Part shown: positions 5,053-7,704 of the stretch, in pieces
Numbering within the stretch: position 1 is the stretch's first letter
Layout: each line of letters opens with the position of its first letter
DNA from: Acholeplasmatales bacterium
GTDB lineage: Bacteria > Bacillota_I > Bacilli_A > Acholeplasmatales > Anaeroplasmataceae
Length of the DNA: 7,704 nt
Reading direction: 5' to 3'
Assembly: GCA_016282815.1 (NCBI GenBank)
Contig: JAEELU010000032.1
Location: forward strand, 1-7,704
Position numbers and translations under genes: made by a program
The notes under the pieces: generated by a model
Databases searched by the model: none
What the model was told of the DNA's origin: nothing
Seen by the model: only the letters and a program-made list of their open reading frames with translations

Positions 5053-6762
5053 ATGTTTTTAGCGCTATCTGGATTCCCACTAGTATTAGTGAGTATCATT
5101 GCGTTTATATTAATAATTGGTATTATAATTACTGTCCATGAGCTAGGACATTTAGTAGTAGCTAAAAGAGCTGGTATTTTATGTCATGAATTCTCTATTG
5201 GTATGGGGCCAGTAATTTATAAGCATAAATTTAAGGAAACTACATTCTGTATACGTGCAATACCTATTGGTGGATTCGTATCTATGGCTGGTGAAGAGCC
5301 ACTTGATGATTTAATCAAGAATGAGGATTCAATCGGTTTAAATTTAGATGAAAATGGCAACTGCTATGAAATAGTACTTGATGCCAAAAGAGATGCACAT
5401 GTAAGAGGTAAGGTATTAAATATAGATTTAGTTGGTAAAACAGGTGAAAATCTATATATTACACTTGATGTTGATGGTGAAGAAAAATATTATGTAGTAA
5501 ATAATGATGCTATTTATATCTTCGAAAAGGATAAGAGAATGCAAATAGCACCATACGATAGAACAATTGATTCTAAAAATGGATTTGCACGCTTCGCAAC
5601 TTTATTTGCAGGAGCATTCATGAATTTCGTTTTAGCAATTGTAATTTATATTATTGTTGCATTTGGAACTGGTGTACCTAATTATAATTCTAGTGCTATT
5701 GGTGCTATATCTGGTGATGCATATCCATCATATGGATTACTTGAGGCTGGAGATAAAATTACTAAAGTAAATGATATTGATATTTCTACATGGAATGATT
5801 TCCAATCTGAAACTAAGAAAATATATGAAGGTTATGGAACTACAATTAGCATAACTATTGAAAGAAATGGTGTATCTCAAAAGCAGACTTTAGAGTCTAC
5901 AACTATTATCAATTCAATTGGTTTATCTAATTTATCTGTAAAGCAAGATAAAATGAAGCTTGTTACTGTACCAAATACTGATATTAAAGGTGTTGAGGTA
6001 GGTGCTTTAGCATTAAGATATAAAACTAGAACTGATAAGAATTATGAGAATGCTTTAGCTACAGGAGATATATTAACTGGTATTAAGATTGATGATACAA
6101 TATATCAATTATCTACATTTGGTGATAATGTATGGGGTGAAATATCACGCTTATTTGATCAAACAAAAGCTGATAATCATTTAAGAACAGGTTCTCATAC
6201 AATATTATTTGAATATTATCATAAGACAAATGATACATATAAAAAGATAAGCTATGAGGAAGCTAAGATTATTGAGCCATATACATATGAAGTTTTAGAA
6301 AATCAAGGTATTGCTCCTATAGAGCATTACATTGGAATTTCACCTGTTATGCATTTTGATTTTGGTAGATCATTAGGACAAGCATTTGTTAATTTCGGTC
6401 ATGATTTTACATTAATTTTCAGAACTTTAAAGCTATTAATTGCTCCAAGTGATGTAAGACAAGTTGGAGTTGGTAACTTATCTAGCTTTGTTGGTATCTT
6501 TGGAATTGTTGAAAAATATATTAATCAAGGATTCTTAGCCCTATTATCATTTATGGCAATGTTATCAGTTAATATTGGTATTGTTAACTTATTACCAATA
6601 CCTGCATTAGATGGTGGAAGAATATTATTCTTACTAATTGAAAAGATTACAAGAAAGAAGATTTCTAAGAAAGTTGAAGCTATTATTAATAATGTATTCT
6701 TTATTTTATTAATGGTTTTATTTGTTTATGTAACGATAAACGATATTATTAGATTATTTTAG
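5053..6762 (+). CDS. rseP: Site-2 intramembrane zinc metalloprotease RseP/RasP, enlarged
   Basis: RseP (RasP in Bacillus) cuts transmembrane segments of anti-sigma factors and other small membrane proteins. The zinc site HELGH (29-33) lies in transmembrane segment 1 (about 8-33), and the third ligand Asp520 in NLLPIPALDGGR (512-523). Hydrophobic segments at about 183-206, 493-515 and 545-563 match the S2P core. GGFVSMAGEE (73-82) is the conserved hairpin. The insert from about 83 to 177, ending QIAPYDRTIDSK, corresponds to one I recall in Bacillus RasP. A PDZ domain spans about 214-285 (LLEAGDKITKVND). At 569 residues it is about 150 longer than RasP. The surplus, about 290-430, includes a possible diverged second PDZ (ALATGDILTGIKIDDTI). 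AGP near segment 2 is AGA (186-188), and the GPVGI motif reads SFVGI (478-482). It starts 3 bases after dxr with only a weak GGTGAT site. Confidence 0.93.
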   Translation: MFLALSGFPLVLVSIIAFILIIGIIITVHELGHLVVAKRAGILCHEFSIGMGPVIYKHKFKETTFCIRAIPIGGFVSMAGEEPLDDLIKNEDSIGLNLDENGNCYEIVLDAKRDAHVRGKVLNIDLVGKTGENLYITLDVDGEEKYYVVNNDAIYIFEKDKRMQIAPYDRTIDSKNGFARFATLFAGAFMNFVLAIVIYIIVAFGTGVPNYNSSAIGAISGDAYPSYGLLEAGDKITKVNDIDISTWNDFQSETKKIYEGYGTTISITIERNGVSQKQTLESTTIINSIGLSNLSVKQDKMKLVTVPNTDIKGVEVGALALRYKTRTDKNYENALATGDILTGIKIDDTIYQLSTFGDNVWGEISRLFDQTKADNHLRTGSHTILFEYYHKTNDTYKKISYEEAKIIEPYTYEVLENQGIAPIEHYIGISPVMHFDFGRSLGQAFVNFGHDFTLIFRTLKLLIAPSDVRQVGVGNLSSFVGIFGIVEKYINQGFLALLSFMAMLSVNIGIVNLLPIPALDGGRILFLLIEKITRKKISKKVEAIINNVFFILLMVLFVYVTINDIIRLF

Positions 6763-6765
6763 GGG
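6761..6765 (+). promoter_or_regulatory. Ribosome binding site of the GH43 gene overlapping the rseP stop
   Basis: AGGGG starts inside the TAG stop of rseP (6760-6762) and lies 8 bases before the ATG at 6774. There is no room for a promoter or terminator in the 11-base gap, so the glycosidase gene is probably read from the rseP transcript. Confidence 0.8.
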
Positions 6766-6773
6766 TTGATTTT

Positions 6774-7704
6774 ATGATTTATCATAATCCAATTATATTA
6801 TCAGATTATTCTGATCCAGATGTAATTAGGTATAAGGATAGCTATTATATGATAGCATCATCCTTTAATCATACACCTGGTGTACCTGTACTAAAGAGTA
6901 AGAATCTAGTAGATTGGAAAATAATTGGATATGTATTTGATAAATTACCATTTGATAGATTTGAAAATGTTGATCATGGTAAGGGTGCTTGGGCTCCATC
7001 ATTAAGATTCCATAATAATAAATTCTATGCCTTTATTCCATTTCCTGATGAGGGAATATATGTATCAGAGTGTACTGATATAGAAAAGGGTGACTGGAGT
7101 GAATTATGGCCAATCTACGAGGGTGCAGGCTATGAGGATCCATGTCCAATTTGGATGGATAATAAATGCTATGTAGTTATGGGATTTGTTAAATCAAGAA
7201 TTGGTTTTAATTCAGTACTTGGCGTATTTGAAATAACAGAGGACTGTAAGAAGAGATTAACTGATTATAAAATCATATTTGATGGACATAATACACAACC
7301 AACTATCGAAGGACCTAAATTCTATAAGCGTAATGATTATATTTATATACTAGCACCTGCAGGATCAGTTAAAACTGGTTGGCAAACTGCATTAAGATCT
7401 AAAAATATCTATGGACCTTATGAGGAAAAAATAGTAATGCTAACAAATGATTCAAAAATACCTGGTCCACATCAGGGTGCCTTAATTGATTTACCTAATG
7501 ATGAATTTGCATTCATTCATTTCGTAGATATGTATGAATATGGAAGAGTAGTATATCTTGAACCAGTAAAATGGATAAATGATTGGCCAATTATTGGTGA
7601 TATAAAGGATGAATGCCTCGCAGGCTCTCCAGTTCATAGCCATGAATATTTAATCGATAAAAAATCAAATTACAAAATACAAACAAGTGATGATTTTAAA
7701 GGTA
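6774..7704 (+). CDS. Glycoside hydrolase family 43 protein (β-xylosidase/α-L-arabinofuranosidase type), 5' part
   Basis: This frame starts at an ATG with a good ribosome binding site and stays open to the window edge, giving 310 residues without a stop. It is a five-bladed β-propeller glycosidase of family GH43. The likely general base is Asp14 in SDYSDPDVIRYKDSYYM, the pKa-modulating acid Asp122 in YEDPCPIW, and the general acid Glu179 in TIEGPKFYKRN. Other family stretches are SSFNHTPGVPVLKSKNLVDW, GAWAPSLRFH, APAGSVKTGWQTALRSKNIYGPYE and GPHQGALID, where His233 is a likely metal contact. No signal peptide is present, so the enzyme should be cytoplasmic, trimming imported xylo- or arabino-oligosaccharides. 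Family members often carry a C-terminal β-sandwich; that part would lie beyond the window. The family call is firm; the exact substrate cannot be told from sequence. Confidence 0.92.
   Translation, partial: MIYHNPIILSDYSDPDVIRYKDSYYMIASSFNHTPGVPVLKSKNLVDWKIIGYVFDKLPFDRFENVDHGKGAWAPSLRFHNNKFYAFIPFPDEGIYVSECTDIEKGDWSELWPIYEGAGYEDPCPIWMDNKCYVVMGFVKSRIGFNSVLGVFEITEDCKKRLTDYKIIFDGHNTQPTIEGPKFYKRNDYIYILAPAGSVKTGWQTALRSKNIYGPYEEKIVMLTNDSKIPGPHQGALIDLPNDEFAFIHFVDMYEYGRVVYLEPVKWINDWPIIGDIKDECLAGSPVHSHEYLIDKKSNYKIQTSDDFKG

Noticed and set aside
1..7704. CRISPR array, tRNA or rRNA genes, insertion sequence or attachment site
   Set aside because: No regularly spaced repeats, cloverleaf sequences, transposase-like proteins or flanking direct repeats were seen. 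Almost the whole window is protein-coding.

Overview
This window is a housekeeping gene cluster from a low-GC Gram-positive bacterium (Bacillota). All genes lie on the + strand: rpsB (3' part), tsf, pyrH, frr, then cdsA, dxr, rseP, and the 5' part of a glycoside hydrolase family 43 gene. The order tsf-pyrH-frr-cdsA-dxr-rseP, the AT-rich codon use and the strong Shine-Dalgarno sites support this placement. So does the middle insert of RseP, which resembles that of Bacillus RasP. TGA is used as a stop (cdsA) and every Trp in the listed proteins is TGG, so the standard bacterial code applies and a Mycoplasma-type code 4 is excluded. A gut Erysipelotrichales- or Acholeplasma-like member of the Bacilli is possible, but that is only a guess from the sequence.

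Layout. Positions 1-2793 hold a translation and nucleotide block: ribosomal protein S2, EF-Ts, UMP kinase and ribosome recycling factor. A small terminator-like hairpin separates tsf from pyrH (1474-1500). A strong intrinsic terminator closes the block after frr (2801-2832). The 139-base gap 2794-2932 contains no gene. It carries the terminator, a 24-bp perfect palindrome, an extended -10 promoter, a 16-bp perfect palindrome at the predicted transcription start, and a small hairpin that covers the cdsA ribosome binding site.

Positions 2933-6762 hold an envelope block: CDP-diacylglycerol synthase (cdsA), DXP reductoisomerase (dxr) and the site-2 intramembrane protease RseP/RasP. These genes are tightly coupled, with an ATGA overlap and then a 3-base gap. 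The undecaprenyl diphosphate synthase gene uppS, usual between frr and cdsA, is absent. An intracellular GH43 glycosidase (6774 onward, running off the window) follows rseP after 11 bases with no terminator, where proS and polC are often found.

The genes join protein synthesis, UMP phosphorylation, phospholipid precursor supply (CdsA), isoprenoid precursor supply (Dxr) and membrane-protein turnover (RseP). I see no clearly new biological system. The most useful leads are the palindrome-bracketed cdsA promoter with its hairpin-covered ribosome binding site, an enlarged RseP with altered conserved motifs, a GH43 gene attached to the envelope operon, and Thr-to-Leu changes in the glycine-rich loops of PyrH and Dxr.
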